DNA from: Posidoniimonas polymericola
Lineage (GTDB): Bacteria > Planctomycetota > Planctomycetia > Pirellulales > Lacipirellulaceae
Reading direction: 5' to 3'
DNA: 64,000 nucleotides
Assembly: GCF_007859935.1 (NCBI RefSeq)
Contig: NZ_SJPO01000001.1
Location: forward strand, 496,001 to 560,000
Shown piece after piece: positions 7,422-17,227 of this stretch. Made by a program: the position numbers and the translations under genes. A model generated the notes under the pieces. The model saw only the letters and a list, made by a program, of their open reading frames with translations. It ran no database searches and was not told where the DNA came from. Each line of letters starts with the position of its first letter. Position 1 is the first letter of the stretch.

Positions 7422-10148
7422 CTATTCGCCCGCTTTTACGCCATCCGACTCTGTCGTTGCAGGCAGGGGCGCTACTTCAGCGGCCGAATCGGCCGCCGGC
7501 TTGCCGCCCGCGGGGTCCGGCGCTGGGCGGGGCGTGGGACGCAGCGCGGCCGCCTTGTCGATGAGCGTCAGGAACTCGTGGCGGTTGCCGTGCGGGTCGG
7601 CGCCGACGCCGGGCTGGGCGATTTCCCGAACCGCCTCCCACGTCAGGTTGCCGCTGTGGGCCGAACCGCGGAGCAGCATGCCGAACCCGGCCGCCGCGGC
7701 GGCGAACTGCGTATCGGGCGTCGCCTCGCCAAACGACTTGCCGTCGTCGGACACGGGCCACTCCCGCTTGGTGCTGGTGTCTTCGTCCGGCAGCTTGTAC
7801 CGCATCTTAAGCGTCAGCAGCTCGCCGCTGGCTGCTGGTTCCTCGGCGTCAGGCCGCGGCTTGGGTTGCTGGTAGCGGAGCTCGTCGAGCTCGGGCGTGG
7901 GGGCCGGCTCGCCGGCGGGGACTAGCTCGTACAGGGCGGTCACAGTGTGCCCGGCGCCGATCTCGCCGGCGTCCTTCTTGTCGTCGTTGAAGTCCTGGGC
8001 GGCCAGCACGCGGTTCTCGTAGCCCAGCAGCCGGTAGGCGGCGACCTGGGCCGGATTGAACTCGACCTGGATCTTTACGTCCTTGGCGATCGTGACCAGC
8101 GTGCCGGTCAGGCCGCGGACGAACACCTTCTCGGCTTCCTGCTGCGTGTCGATGTAGTAGTACGTGCCGTTGCCGCGGCCGGAGATGGTCTCCATCATGG
8201 CGTCGTTGAGGTTGCCGCGGCCGAAGCCGCAGACCGAGAGGAACACGCCGGTCTGGTCGGCCTTCTCGGCGACCATCCGCTCGAGGTCGCCCGTGCTGGT
8301 CGTGCCGACATTAAAATCGCCGTCGGTGCACAAGATGACGCGGTTCGAACCCCCTTCAATAAAATTGTCCTCGCAGATCTGGTAGGCAAGCTGGATGCCG
8401 GCCCCGCCCGCGGTCGAGCCGCCGGCGGTCAGCTTGTCAAGCGCCGCCAGGATCGTGTCTTGCTGGTCGCCCGGCGTGCTCGGCAGCGCCAGGCCCTCGG
8501 TCGACGCGTACACGACGATCGCGACGCGGTCGTTCTCGCCGAGCTGCCGCGTGAGGGCCTTCATGCCTTCGATGACCAGCGGCAGCTTCTCTGGGCTCTG
8601 CATCGAGCCGCTGACGTCGATCAGGAACACTAGGTTCGACAGCGGCCGCTTGTCGGCGGCCAGCTCGCGGCCCTTGATCCCGATCCGGGCGAGCCGGTGC
8701 TTGCCGTTCCAGGGGCAGGCGGCCACCTCGACGTGCGCGGCAAACGGGGTGTCGTCGGTCGGGGGCTGGTACTGGTAGTCGAAGTAGTTGACCAGCTCCT
8801 CCAGCCGTACCGCGTCGGGCGGCGGCAGCCGGCCGCTATTGAGGAACCGCCGCACGTTGGCGTAGCTGGCGGTGTCGACATCGATGCTGAACGTGCTGAG
8901 CGCCTGCAGGCCCTCGACCGCGATGAACGCGTTCTCGTGGATCGGCTGGTACTTATCGCCGGAGGCGTCTGGTCCCTCGCCGGCGGCTCCGCCTTCGGGC
9001 CACCTCTTTCCGGATTGGCTGTCGAGCTCGAAGGTTTCGCGCCCGTTGCGTGTGACCATCCAGAGGTAGATCTCGGGGTCGATATTGTCGCTGATGGGGA
9101 CGCCTCGCCCGTCGCCGAAGCCGTGTTGGACGACGTTGCCACCGTTCGCGTGAAGGCGAATCGTGTCGATTGTCGGGGCGAAACCAGGCGGGCCATTGTC
9201 GCCTCCGTAAGAGCTCATGTCATCCGGCTTGCTCGCTGCCGCGACGCCATACTCGGTGGCCGCTCCGCCTTGGCCCTCGCTCGGCGGCAGAGGAGCAGAG
9301 AGGGGCACGGCAGGCCGTGGTCTTACTGGGCCCTCGCCGCCGCGCGACATCGGTGAAAGGTTGGCCGCCAAGACGCGATTTTCGCGTTCTACCCCGCGGA
9401 GATAAGTGTCGCCGGCCGCACTCTGGTTGCCGGCGGTCGTTGCGGGGGGGTAATACGGCGCATCACTAGTCATGGCGTAACGGTTCATCAGTTTGCGCTC
9501 TGAACCAGCATCAATTCTGAACTGCTGACCTCCGGACTCGGCCATGCTACGGTTCTGAGAGTCTGGTGCGTCCCCTGATTGTTCGCCCGGTGCATGGTAG
9601 TGCGACCGTTCGAAGTATTTCTGGTCAGCTCGAACCTGACCGCCGACGCCCGTGTCGATCTTTGACCTGTCCATGCGGCGCGATACATTCGAGTCGCTAC
9701 GATTAATGGACTCTTGAATCGCTTGCCGCAAGAGGTCTGCCGTGCGGCGGTCGTGAACTGCGGACGCTTCCGTCTCGTGTAACGTTACGGGGGCATCGTG
9801 CCCGAACTGCCGCCGCATCTGTTCGAGCATGGCGAGCTGCTCCGCTTCTTCTTGAGCGGTTGCCTCCGGCGAAGCCTTGGCGACCTCCAGCGGCCGATCG
9901 TTAAGCGCGCTGTACCCCACCACGCCCGCCAGCAGGCTCGCGGCGGTCGCCAGCGTGCCCCACACCCGCCAAGAGCTCGGCGTGGTGCGCCCAGCCGGGG
10001 CCTTCGTACGGGCCTCGACCGCGGCGCGGGCGAGGATCGACGCCGACAGGTCGGGCGCCGACTCGCCGCCTAGCGTGTCACGCAGGCCAAGGTCAATCAG
10101 CCGGTCGGTTAGCTCGTTGGGGTCGGTGGATTCGGTCAGTTCGTTCAT
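7422..10148 (-). CDS. Membrane-anchored VWA protein (YfbK-like, VWF_A-N/VWA/DUF3520)
   Basis: This 908-residue protein has a cytoplasmic N-terminus of about 60 residues, one membrane segment (about 62-82), a long low-complexity linker, and then a YfbK-type C-terminal half. The N-terminal VWF_A motif FSIDVDTASYANVRRFL is followed by a VWA domain with the metal-binding site DVSGS (Asp511, Ser513, Ser515) and a DUF3520 C-terminal region. It lies 150 bases downstream of an ECF sigma factor gene; the short cytoplasmic segment ahead of the membrane helix could bind that sigma factor, as anti-sigma proteins do (inference). Residues about 260-295 look like translated intergenic repeat (see findings). 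Confidence 0.85.
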   Translation of the reverse strand: MNELTESTDPNELTDRLIDLGLRDTLGGESAPDLSASILARAAVEARTKAPAGRTTPSSWRVWGTLATAASLLAGVVGYSALNDRPLEVAKASPEATAQEEAEQLAMLEQMRRQFGHDAPVTLHETEASAVHDRRTADLLRQAIQESINRSDSNVSRRMDRSKIDTGVGGQVRADQKYFERSHYHAPGEQSGDAPDSQNRSMAESGGQQFRIDAGSERKLMNRYAMTSDAPYYPPATTAGNQSAAGDTYLRGVERENRVLAANLSPMSRGGEGPVRPRPAVPLSAPLPPSEGQGGAATEYGVAAASKPDDMSSYGGDNGPPGFAPTIDTIRLHANGGNVVQHGFGDGRGVPISDNIDPEIYLWMVTRNGRETFELDSQSGKRWPEGGAAGEGPDASGDKYQPIHENAFIAVEGLQALSTFSIDVDTASYANVRRFLNSGRLPPPDAVRLEELVNYFDYQYQPPTDDTPFAAHVEVAACPWNGKHRLARIGIKGRELAADKRPLSNLVFLIDVSGSMQSPEKLPLVIEGMKALTRQLGENDRVAIVVYASTEGLALPSTPGDQQDTILAALDKLTAGGSTAGGAGIQLAYQICEDNFIEGGSNRVILCTDGDFNVGTTSTGDLERMVAEKADQTGVFLSVCGFGRGNLNDAMMETISGRGNGTYYYIDTQQEAEKVFVRGLTGTLVTIAKDVKIQVEFNPAQVAAYRLLGYENRVLAAQDFNDDKKDAGEIGAGHTVTALYELVPAGEPAPTPELDELRYQQPKPRPDAEEPAASGELLTLKMRYKLPDEDTSTKREWPVSDDGKSFGEATPDTQFAAAAAGFGMLLRGSAHSGNLTWEAVREIAQPGVGADPHGNRHEFLTLIDKAAALRPTPRPAPDPAGGKPAADSAAEVAPLPATTESDGVKAGE

Positions 10149-10298
10149 GGTCGTTCGCTCAGTTAATTATTCAACAACTCGCAGCCAGTCAGGAGCCGGC
10201 AGCGCTAGCCGCCGGAGCAAAATCGGTTCGCGGTCGAGCTAGCGAGCCGCGTTCTCAAGCAACTCCGACGGCTGACGCCGACGGCTCATAGGAGGTAT

Positions 10299-10934
10299 CT
10301 ACACGCGGCGTTCAATGCACTCACGCAGCACGGCGCGGGTGCGGCGGAGCAGCGTTTTCACGCCGGCGGGTTTCATGTCGAGCCGGTCGGCGATCTGCTC
10401 GCGGCCGAGGCTCTGCCGGTAGGCGAGGTCGATCGCTAGAGCGGCGCGGCCCTCGAGTTGTTCGGTGCACGCCCGCAGGGCGGCGGTGAACGCCTGCCAG
10501 CCGCCATTGGGTTGATTGTCGATCCGCTCGGCCCACACGGCCTCGGCGGCTTCCAGGGCGACGGTGCTGACCTGCCGTTGCTGCTTGCGGCGGAGCATCA
10601 GCAGCTGGTTGCGGGCCGCGGTGCGGAGGTAGGCCGCGGTCTGCGGGGTGGTTTGGTGCTGGAAGCGGCTGCGGGCGAGGGCGAGGAAGGTCTCTTGGGT
10701 CAGGTCGTCGGCCTCGGCGGCGTCGGCCCCGAGGTACCGCAGCAGCCGCCAGACGCCGGCCTGGTGCTGGCGGACGAGCTCGGCCAGCGGTTGGTCTGGC
10801 GCGGCCGCGGAGATCGCACCCGCCGCTGATCCCGACGCCGGCGGCGGGGCGTCGGCGTTCTCCTCGGCGGTCTGATTTGGCGTTTCCAGGGCAGTGGAGG
10901 CCCGGGCGTCGGGCGACTGGCTGAGGGCGGTCAT
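10299..10934 (-). CDS. ECF-type RNA polymerase sigma factor
   Basis: The 211-residue protein has an unusual Ala/Pro/Thr-rich N-terminal extension of about 48 residues. A region 2 follows (LVRQHQAGVWRLLRYLGADAAEADDLTQETFLAL), then AYLRTAARNQL, and a region 4 helix-turn-helix (LGREQIADRLDMKPAGVKTLLRRTRAVLRECIERR). It should direct RNA polymerase to a small regulon. The VWA gene 150 bases downstream on the same strand is its likely partner or target. Both face away from the TadE operon. ECF membership is clear; the subgroup is not determined. Confidence 0.92.
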   Translation of the reverse strand: MTALSQSPDARASTALETPNQTAEENADAPPPASGSAAGAISAAAPDQPLAELVRQHQAGVWRLLRYLGADAAEADDLTQETFLALARSRFQHQTTPQTAAYLRTAARNQLLMLRRKQQRQVSTVALEAAEAVWAERIDNQPNGGWQAFTAALRACTEQLEGRAALAIDLAYRQSLGREQIADRLDMKPAGVKTLLRRTRAVLRECIERRV

Positions 10935-11199
10935 GTCTGCCTTAGTGCTCGAACGAGGGCCGGGGGTTCAAGAAAAAGTCAATCTAGCCGATTCGACGCC
11001 GCCGGGCGCCCGTCGGTTCCCCGTCGGGCGGCGAATGATTGTGAGGGTTGCGCCGGAAACGGCCGGGGGTCGGGCCACTCGCCGGGGTCCGCCAAACCGG
11101 GGCCGCCGCCTGCAGGTGAAAGTTGACATACGCTTTTACAACAGCCAACGACGCGGCCCCGCTGCGTGTGCTAGCTTGCCCCCCCGCCCGAGTCATCCT

Positions 11200-11706
11200 A
11201 TGAAGAACGATGCCGTTAGTCCGACCAGCCCGCACGAGCGGCGGCGGAAGGGCGCGTTGCGACTGCCGATCCAGAAGGCGATCGCCGTGCGGATGGTGAC
11301 CCAGTGGCTGTGCGCGGCCGTGGTGGCCATTGCGCTGACGCTGGTGATGCAGATCTTCACGAACCCGACGATGTCGGTCGAGGAGCAGGACCAGCTGCGG
11401 TCGATGACCTGGGGCCCGATGGTGATCGCGTTCCTGGCGACCGCCCCGATGGCGGCGCTCGACATGGCCCGGTTCTCGCACTCGATCGCCGGGCCGGTGG
11501 TGCGGTTGAAGCGGGTGATCGGCGAGCTGGCCGACGGCCGGCAGGTCCCGAGCGTCGAATTCCGCAAGGCCGATCACTGGCACGACCTGGCCGACGATTT
11601 CAACCGGCTGAACGTTGAGGTCGAGCGGCTGCGAGAGATCGAACGGGCGTACCTGGCCCAAGAGGCGCCGCACGCGAACCACGACGACCAATTGGTCCAG
11701 GCTTAA
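11200..11706 (+). CDS. Small HAMP-like two-helix membrane protein
   Basis: The 168-residue product has two membrane helices (about residues 33-52 and 72-90), followed by a stretch that reads like a HAMP linker (GPVVRLKRVIGELADGRQV, then HDLADDFNRLNVEVERLREIE). It has no kinase or methyl-acceptor output domain. Only 3 bases separate its stop from the TadE start at 11710, so it is the first gene of the Tad-like operon. ATG 11200 gives a polar start; the frame is open further upstream but reads as non-coding. A TTGACA hexamer lies at 11123-11128 without a convincing -10. The function is unknown; a scaffold or signal-relay role at the pilus site is only a guess. Confidence 0.8.
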   Translation: MKNDAVSPTSPHERRRKGALRLPIQKAIAVRMVTQWLCAAVVAIALTLVMQIFTNPTMSVEEQDQLRSMTWGPMVIAFLATAPMAALDMARFSHSIAGPVVRLKRVIGELADGRQVPSVEFRKADHWHDLADDFNRLNVEVERLREIERAYLAQEAPHANHDDQLVQA

Positions 11707-11709
11707 CGC

Positions 11710-12120
11710 ATGACCCAGACCACCCCTGAAACACGCGGCCCCCGCCGCCGTGGCACCGCCACGGTCGAGCTGGCGGTGTGCCTGCCCGTGCTGACCCTGC
11801 TGGTGTTTGGGTCGATGCAGGCGTGCGACATGATCTACCTGAAGCACGGGCTGACCACGGCGGCCTACGAGGGCTCGCTCGAGATCGCCCGGCCGGACGC
11901 CAATAACATCACGGTCTCAGCGCGGATCAAACAGGTGCTCGGCCTGCGTGGCGTGACGAACGGCACCTACTTTTTCACCGCGGCCGAGAACATCCAGGAC
12001 CTTTCGCCCGGCGACCCGGTGACGATAAGCATCACAGCGCCGGTCGACGAGAACCTCATGGTGTCGGGGTTTTTTGGGACGCCAAGCGTGTTGACGGTCA
12101 ACTTTGAGTGCACGCGTTGA
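11710..12120 (+). CDS. TadE-like pilus assembly protein
   Basis: The 136-residue protein begins with an RRRGTATVELAVCLPVLTLLVFG segment, the TadE signature of a basic lead, the Glu of the pilin-like helix, and one membrane segment. The extracytoplasmic part is mainly beta and ends VLTVNFECTR. TadE proteins are minor pseudopilins of the Flp/Tad secretion system. It is directly followed by a TadG-like VWA protein, the normal arrangement. No tadA/cpaF ATPase or flp pilin is in the window, so this is a satellite minor-pilin locus. Confidence 0.88.
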   Translation: MTQTTPETRGPRRRGTATVELAVCLPVLTLLVFGSMQACDMIYLKHGLTTAAYEGSLEIARPDANNITVSARIKQVLGLRGVTNGTYFFTAAENIQDLSPGDPVTISITAPVDENLMVSGFFGTPSVLTVNFECTR

Positions 12121-12155
12121 ACCCACTTCCCTTGTCTCACGGTATTGTGATTGTC

Positions 12156-13289
12156 ATGACCCACGCGAAGAGTAGACGAAGACTCGGCGCTATGCTGCCG
12201 CTGATCGCGGTGCTGCTTCCGGTCATGCTGGTGTTCCTCGGGTTTGCAGTGGACGTCGCGTACATGCAGAACACGCGGCTCGAGCTGCACGCGGTGACTG
12301 ACGCTGCCGCTCGGGCGGCGGCCAGCACGCTGAGCCGCACCGACAGCAAGAAGCTCGCCCGCGACGCGGCAGAACGCATCGCTGATAGCAACCGGATCGC
12401 TGGACAGCCGCTGAAGCTGGCAGTCAGCCAAATCGAGTTTGGACGTTCGGTGCGTTCAGAGTCGGGGAAGTACGAGTTCTCGGTCAACACTCAGCCGTAC
12501 AACGCGGTGCGGGTCACGGGTGACCGGCGTGAGGGTTCGGACACCGGTGCGGTGCCGCTGCTGTTCGGCAAGATCATCGGCGCGAAGAAGTTTGAGCCGG
12601 TGTTCACGTCGACCGCCAGTTTCCTCAACGTCGACATCTGCCTGGTGCTTGACCGGTCGACCTCGATGAAGGCAGACGTCAACGCCACGACCTCGGGCAT
12701 GTACACGACCGACCCGCTGTTTTGCCAGCCGCCAAAGCCCAACACCCGTTGGCGGGCGTTGGACGGGGCCTCTAAGGTGTTCACCGACGCACTCCGCGAC
12801 AGCAACGCCAGCGAGCAGGTGGCGATTGTCTCGTACAATAGCGCGTTTAGTCCGGCGGTTTACTGTGGCACGTCGACCGACGCGGCCTCGCTCAATATCG
12901 ATCTGACTACTGATCTCGACGCGGTTGACGGCTCCGTCACGGACCTCACCGGCAGCGTCTGGAACGGCAATACCGACATCGAGTCGGGTATGCGGAAGGG
13001 GCTGAACACGCTGCTCGCTAGCGCCTCGGCTCGGCCCAATGCCGACCGCATCATGATTGTCATGACCGACGGCAACGAGAATGTCGGCAGCGCGGTCGCC
13101 GCCGCGTCTGATTGTCGGACCGCGAGGGTTCAGGTGCACACCGTGACGTTCAGCGTCGAAGCCAACCAGACGGTCATGAAGGAAGTCGCGTCTATCGGCG
13201 GCGGAAAGCACCTTCACGCCGAAACCGAGGCTCAGCTAAAGGCGGCGTTTAAGGAATTGGCGGCCATCGCTTCTCAGCTCACCGACTGA
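12156..13289 (+). CDS. TadG-like protein with VWA domain
   Basis: The 377-residue product has a basic N-terminus, a TadG-type membrane segment (about residues 12-32, MLPLIAVLLPVMLVFLGFAVDVAYM), the LHAVTDAAARAAAS stretch typical of TadG, and a VWA domain with metal site DRSTS (Asp166, Ser168, Ser170). The C-terminal part includes IMIVMTDGNENVG and GGGKHLHAETEAQLKAAFKELA. ATG 12156 is preferred over the upstream in-frame ATG at 12108 because the lead is then the usual short basic stretch. It lies between two tadE genes. Confidence 0.9.
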   Translation: MTHAKSRRRLGAMLPLIAVLLPVMLVFLGFAVDVAYMQNTRLELHAVTDAAARAAASTLSRTDSKKLARDAAERIADSNRIAGQPLKLAVSQIEFGRSVRSESGKYEFSVNTQPYNAVRVTGDRREGSDTGAVPLLFGKIIGAKKFEPVFTSTASFLNVDICLVLDRSTSMKADVNATTSGMYTTDPLFCQPPKPNTRWRALDGASKVFTDALRDSNASEQVAIVSYNSAFSPAVYCGTSTDAASLNIDLTTDLDAVDGSVTDLTGSVWNGNTDIESGMRKGLNTLLASASARPNADRIMIVMTDGNENVGSAVAAASDCRTARVQVHTVTFSVEANQTVMKEVASIGGGKHLHAETEAQLKAAFKELAAIASQLTD

Positions 13290-13316
13290 TCAGGCTCCCC
13301 ATCCGGAGTATCGCAA

Positions 13317-13976
13317 ATGCAGACAATACTTTCGCGGCGAGGTTCCGCGCTCCGGCGGCGAGGAACCAGCGTCGTTGAGTTCGCGCTGACCGCGCCGGTG
13401 CTCTTCGCCCTCGTCTTCGCAGCGGTCGAGTTCGGACGCGCCAACATGCTGCTCCACACCACCGCGATCGCCGCCACCGAGGGCGCTCGACGGGGAATCA
13501 TCGCTGGTGTGACCGCGGAGGAGTGTCATCAGGCAGCGATCAACGAACTGCAGATGCTCGGCATCAAGGACGCGCTCATCATGGTGCACCCCGAGGTGAT
13601 CACCGACCAGACTGAGATGATCACTGTGGGCGTTCGGGTGCCGATCAACACCGCTAACAGCTACCTGACTCCGCGGTTCTTTCTCGACGACAGCGTGATC
13701 AAGGTGGTCTCGATCACACGCGAGGCGAAGAGCGGCGCCGAAGCCGCTGCGCTCGCCGACAATTTCAATCAACTCGTCGCCGACGCCCTGAACGAAGGCT
13801 TGGGCAAGAAGCTTGGCAAAGGCGCTGAAAAGGACGCGAAGGCGGCAGCCAAGGCTGCCGAGAAAGCCGCCAAGGCTGCCGAGAAAGCGGCTGCTGAGGC
13901 TGCCAAAGCTGCAGAAAAGGCAGCCGCTGACGCCGCGAAGTCCGCCGCGAAAGCGGCTAAAGGGGGCGGGAAGTAA
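13317..13976 (+). CDS. TadE-like protein with Lys/Ala-rich C-terminal tail
   Basis: The 219-residue protein starts as a TadE protein (RRRGTSVVEFALTAPVLFALVFAAVEFGRANML, then TTAIAATEGARRG). After a globular region ending near residue 165 it continues for about 50 residues as KAAEKAAKAAEKAAAEAAKA-type repeats, which is histone H1-like composition and very unusual on a pseudopilin. The tail would be outside the cytoplasm if the TadE topology holds. The ATG at 13317 follows a CCGGAG site. It is the last gene of the four-gene operon, ending 5 bases before the oppositely oriented mqnE stop. Confidence 0.88.
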   Translation: MQTILSRRGSALRRRGTSVVEFALTAPVLFALVFAAVEFGRANMLLHTTAIAATEGARRGIIAGVTAEECHQAAINELQMLGIKDALIMVHPEVITDQTEMITVGVRVPINTANSYLTPRFFLDDSVIKVVSITREAKSGAEAAALADNFNQLVADALNEGLGKKLGKGAEKDAKAAAKAAEKAAKAAEKAAAEAAKAAEKAAADAAKSAAKAAKGGGK

Positions 13977-13981
13977 CGCCG

Positions 13982-15142
<1,161 letters not shown>

Positions 15143-15146
15143 CGTT

Positions 15147-15181
15147 GCGATTGCGGATTGGGGATTTCGGATTGCGGATTC
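15147..15181 (-). repeat. AATCCGCAATC-type leader repeat at mqnE start
   Basis: Read on the minus strand, units of the type AATCCGC, AATCCGA and AATCCCC run up to a few bases before the mqnE start codon. It matches the run before trpA in sequence, unit length and position relative to the ATG. Confidence 0.55.
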
Positions 15182-15325
15182 GCCGCGGGGGATCGTGTCG
15201 CGGCGCCGATCATTCGCCAACGGCGACATTCATCGTAGCCTAGGGTTGGTTTCGTCGCGTGTTGGCCAACGGCCAACCTCATCGTAGCCTAGGGCATCGC
15301 CCTAGGTGGGTGGGCTCCTTCTCCA

Positions 15326-16321
15326 TCACACCATCAGGTCTAACGCCCCCACCACCAAGAGCCCCAGACTGATCACCGCGTTCACGTTAAAGAACGCGAG
15401 GTTCACTTTTTCCAGGTTGTCGGGGCTCACCAGGCGGTGCTCGTAGACCAGCAGCACGGCGACCGCCGCGATGCCGATCCCGTACAGCCAGCCGAACGGT
15501 GGGTACACCAGCGGCAGCAGGGCTAACAGGAGCACCGTGGCCGCGTGACAGCCGGCCGCCAGCCGCAGGGCGCCGGGGACCCCGAGCCGCGTGGGGATGC
15601 TGTTGAGCTCCGCCCCGCGGTCGAAGTCGTAGTCCTGACACGCGTATAGGATATCGAATCCCGCCACCCACGTCAGGACGCCGGCGCCGAGCGTTGCTGC
15701 CGGCAGCAGGTCCAGCGGGTTCTGCATCACGGCCTCGCCGCGGATGGCGATCCAGGCCGCCAGCGGCGACATCGCCAGCGCCGCCCCCAGCCAGAAGTGG
15801 GCCAGCGAGGTAAACCGCTTCGTGTAGCTGTACCCGCATAGGAACAATAGGACCGGCACGCTCAGATAGAAAGGGAGCCAGTTCGGCAGAAACAGCAGCG
15901 TGCTGGCGACGAAACCGGCCGAGCAGAGCACCGCGAACGCCGTGACCTGCGTCACGCTCAGGATGCCGGCCGGCAGGTGCCTCCCTGCCGTCCGCGGGTT
16001 GCCGGCGTCGATCTGGCGGTCGACCAGCCGGTTGAACGCCATCGCCGCCGAGCGGGCGAACACCATGCAGAGCAGGATGCCGAGGAGTTCCTGCCAGCGG
16101 ACGTCGAGCATGGCTGCGAGGTTGGACGGGGCGAATTCAACAACCGGATCCGAACCGGGGGGATTCAAGTAAACAAGCTTCGGGCCTGGGCCGAGGTAAG
16201 CGACGTGCCTGAACGCTTGGTAGTGCCAAGCCATCAGCGCCGCCAGCAGCGCGAAGGGCAGCGCGAAGATTGTGTGGCTAAACCGGATCAGCGACAGCAG
16301 GTGTTTGGCAGTTTGCAGCAT
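15326..16321 (-). CDS. UbiA-family prenyltransferase (menaquinone pathway, MqnP-like)
   Basis: UbiA enzymes attach a polyprenyl chain to an aromatic acid at the membrane. The 331-residue product has about eight or nine hydrophobic helices and both Asp-rich motifs: NRLVDRQIDAGNPRTAGR (motif 1) and DILYACQDYDFDRGAELNSIP (motif 2). An inserted stretch of about 35 residues sits between the first two helices (residues 40-75). Its place between mqnE and a UbiX homologue, with ubiE beyond, supports the MqnP role in the futalosine pathway over a role in ubiquinone or heme A synthesis. Confidence 0.88.
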   Translation of the reverse strand: MLQTAKHLLSLIRFSHTIFALPFALLAALMAWHYQAFRHVAYLGPGPKLVYLNPPGSDPVVEFAPSNLAAMLDVRWQELLGILLCMVFARSAAMAFNRLVDRQIDAGNPRTAGRHLPAGILSVTQVTAFAVLCSAGFVASTLLFLPNWLPFYLSVPVLLFLCGYSYTKRFTSLAHFWLGAALAMSPLAAWIAIRGEAVMQNPLDLLPAATLGAGVLTWVAGFDILYACQDYDFDRGAELNSIPTRLGVPGALRLAAGCHAATVLLLALLPLVYPPFGWLYGIGIAAVAVLLVYEHRLVSPDNLEKVNLAFFNVNAVISLGLLVVGALDLMV

Positions 16322-16356
16322 TCAGCGTGAGCGAATCGCGATGGTTGTCGATACGG

Positions 16357-16450
16357 AGTAGCCCACGGCGGAAGCCGTGGGTTTGCCGATCGTAGTGGTT
16401 ACTGCTTTGGCGGCAGCGAGCGTGAAACCTCCGGCTTCCGCCGGAGGCTA
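16357..16450. repeat. Paired REP-like palindromes
   Basis: Two hairpins face each other. The left one has foot GTAG (16357-16360) and stem CCCACGGC/GCCGTGGG around a GGAA loop. The right one (about 16426-16450), read on the minus strand, has the foot TTAG, stem CCTCCGGC/GCCGGAGG and the same GGAA loop. Stem bases differ between the two, but both halves change together, so pairing is kept. It sits between ubiX and ubiA. Confidence 0.75.
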
Positions 16451-16468
16451 AGAAGAACTGCCGCAGGG

Positions 16469-17116
16469 TTATTCTTCTCCCCAACGCTTGATCAAGGCAT
16501 TACGCACCCCGAGCTGGTCACAGATCCGCGCGACGACGAAGTCGACCAGGTCGGCCATCGTTTCGACGCCGTGGTACCAGCCGGGGGCGGCCGGCAGCAC
16601 GACCGCGCCGGCCTCGGTCGCCTTGCGCATGTTGTCGATGTGCGTCAGCGAGATCGGCGCCTCGCGGGGCACGAGGACCAGCTTGCGGTGCTCCTTGAGC
16701 TGCACCTCGGCGGCGCGCTGGATCAGGTTGCCAGCCGCGCCGGCGGCGATGGCGCTGAGTGTCGTGCCGCTGGTGGGGCAGATCGCCATGCCGCCACTCA
16801 GGAACGAGCCGCTGGCGATCGGGGCCATGAAGTCCTGGTAGTGGTGGTAGTGCAGCACGCCCGGCTTGTCGGCCGGGTCGGCGATCTCGGCCCGATCGGC
16901 CAAGAGCGGCGTGCGCTCGGGCGACAGGTCGGCCGCCGTTAGCTTGTTCAGGTCGAGGTCGAAGCCGAGCTCCTGCTTCACTACCGCCGCGCCCGACGGG
17001 CTGACCGCCAGGTGCACGTCGCGGCCGACGGCGAGCAGCACCTCGAGCAGCCGCACCGTGTACACCGCGCCGCTGGCGCCGGTCACGCCGAGGATGATTG
17101 GGAGTTGGTCGGTCAT
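16469..17116 (-). CDS. ubiX: UbiX-type flavin prenyltransferase
   Basis: UbiX makes prenylated FMN, the cofactor of UbiD-type decarboxylases. The 215-residue protein has the FMN-binding start ILGVTGASGAVYTVRLLEVL (about residues 7-26), the SGGMAICPTSGTTLSAIAAGAAGNLIQRAAEVQLKE core, and the REAPISLTHIDNM motif. ATG 17116 is selected, since the upstream in-frame ATG at 17140 adds only an acidic lead. In this cluster the cofactor would serve an MqnL-type decarboxylase that is not in the window. The match to the family is very good. Confidence 0.93.
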   Translation of the reverse strand: MTDQLPIILGVTGASGAVYTVRLLEVLLAVGRDVHLAVSPSGAAVVKQELGFDLDLNKLTAADLSPERTPLLADRAEIADPADKPGVLHYHHYQDFMAPIASGSFLSGGMAICPTSGTTLSAIAAGAAGNLIQRAAEVQLKEHRKLVLVPREAPISLTHIDNMRKATEAGAVVLPAAPGWYHGVETMADLVDFVVARICDQLGVRNALIKRWGEE

Positions 17117-17227
17117 AGGCTCCGCCGGTGCATCTTCCAAGAGCCGCGAGCGTCAGCTCGCGGAGCAGCTCAATGTCGGTGTTCGATAAGGGAGATTCGG
17201 CCTGGCGGCCGACGCTAGGTTGGGGGG

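Noticed and set aside
11123-11151. Promoter TTGACA upstream of the HAMP-like gene
   Set aside because: The -35 is perfect, but at 16-18 bases only CAACGA-like sequence is found, so I do not list it as a promoter.
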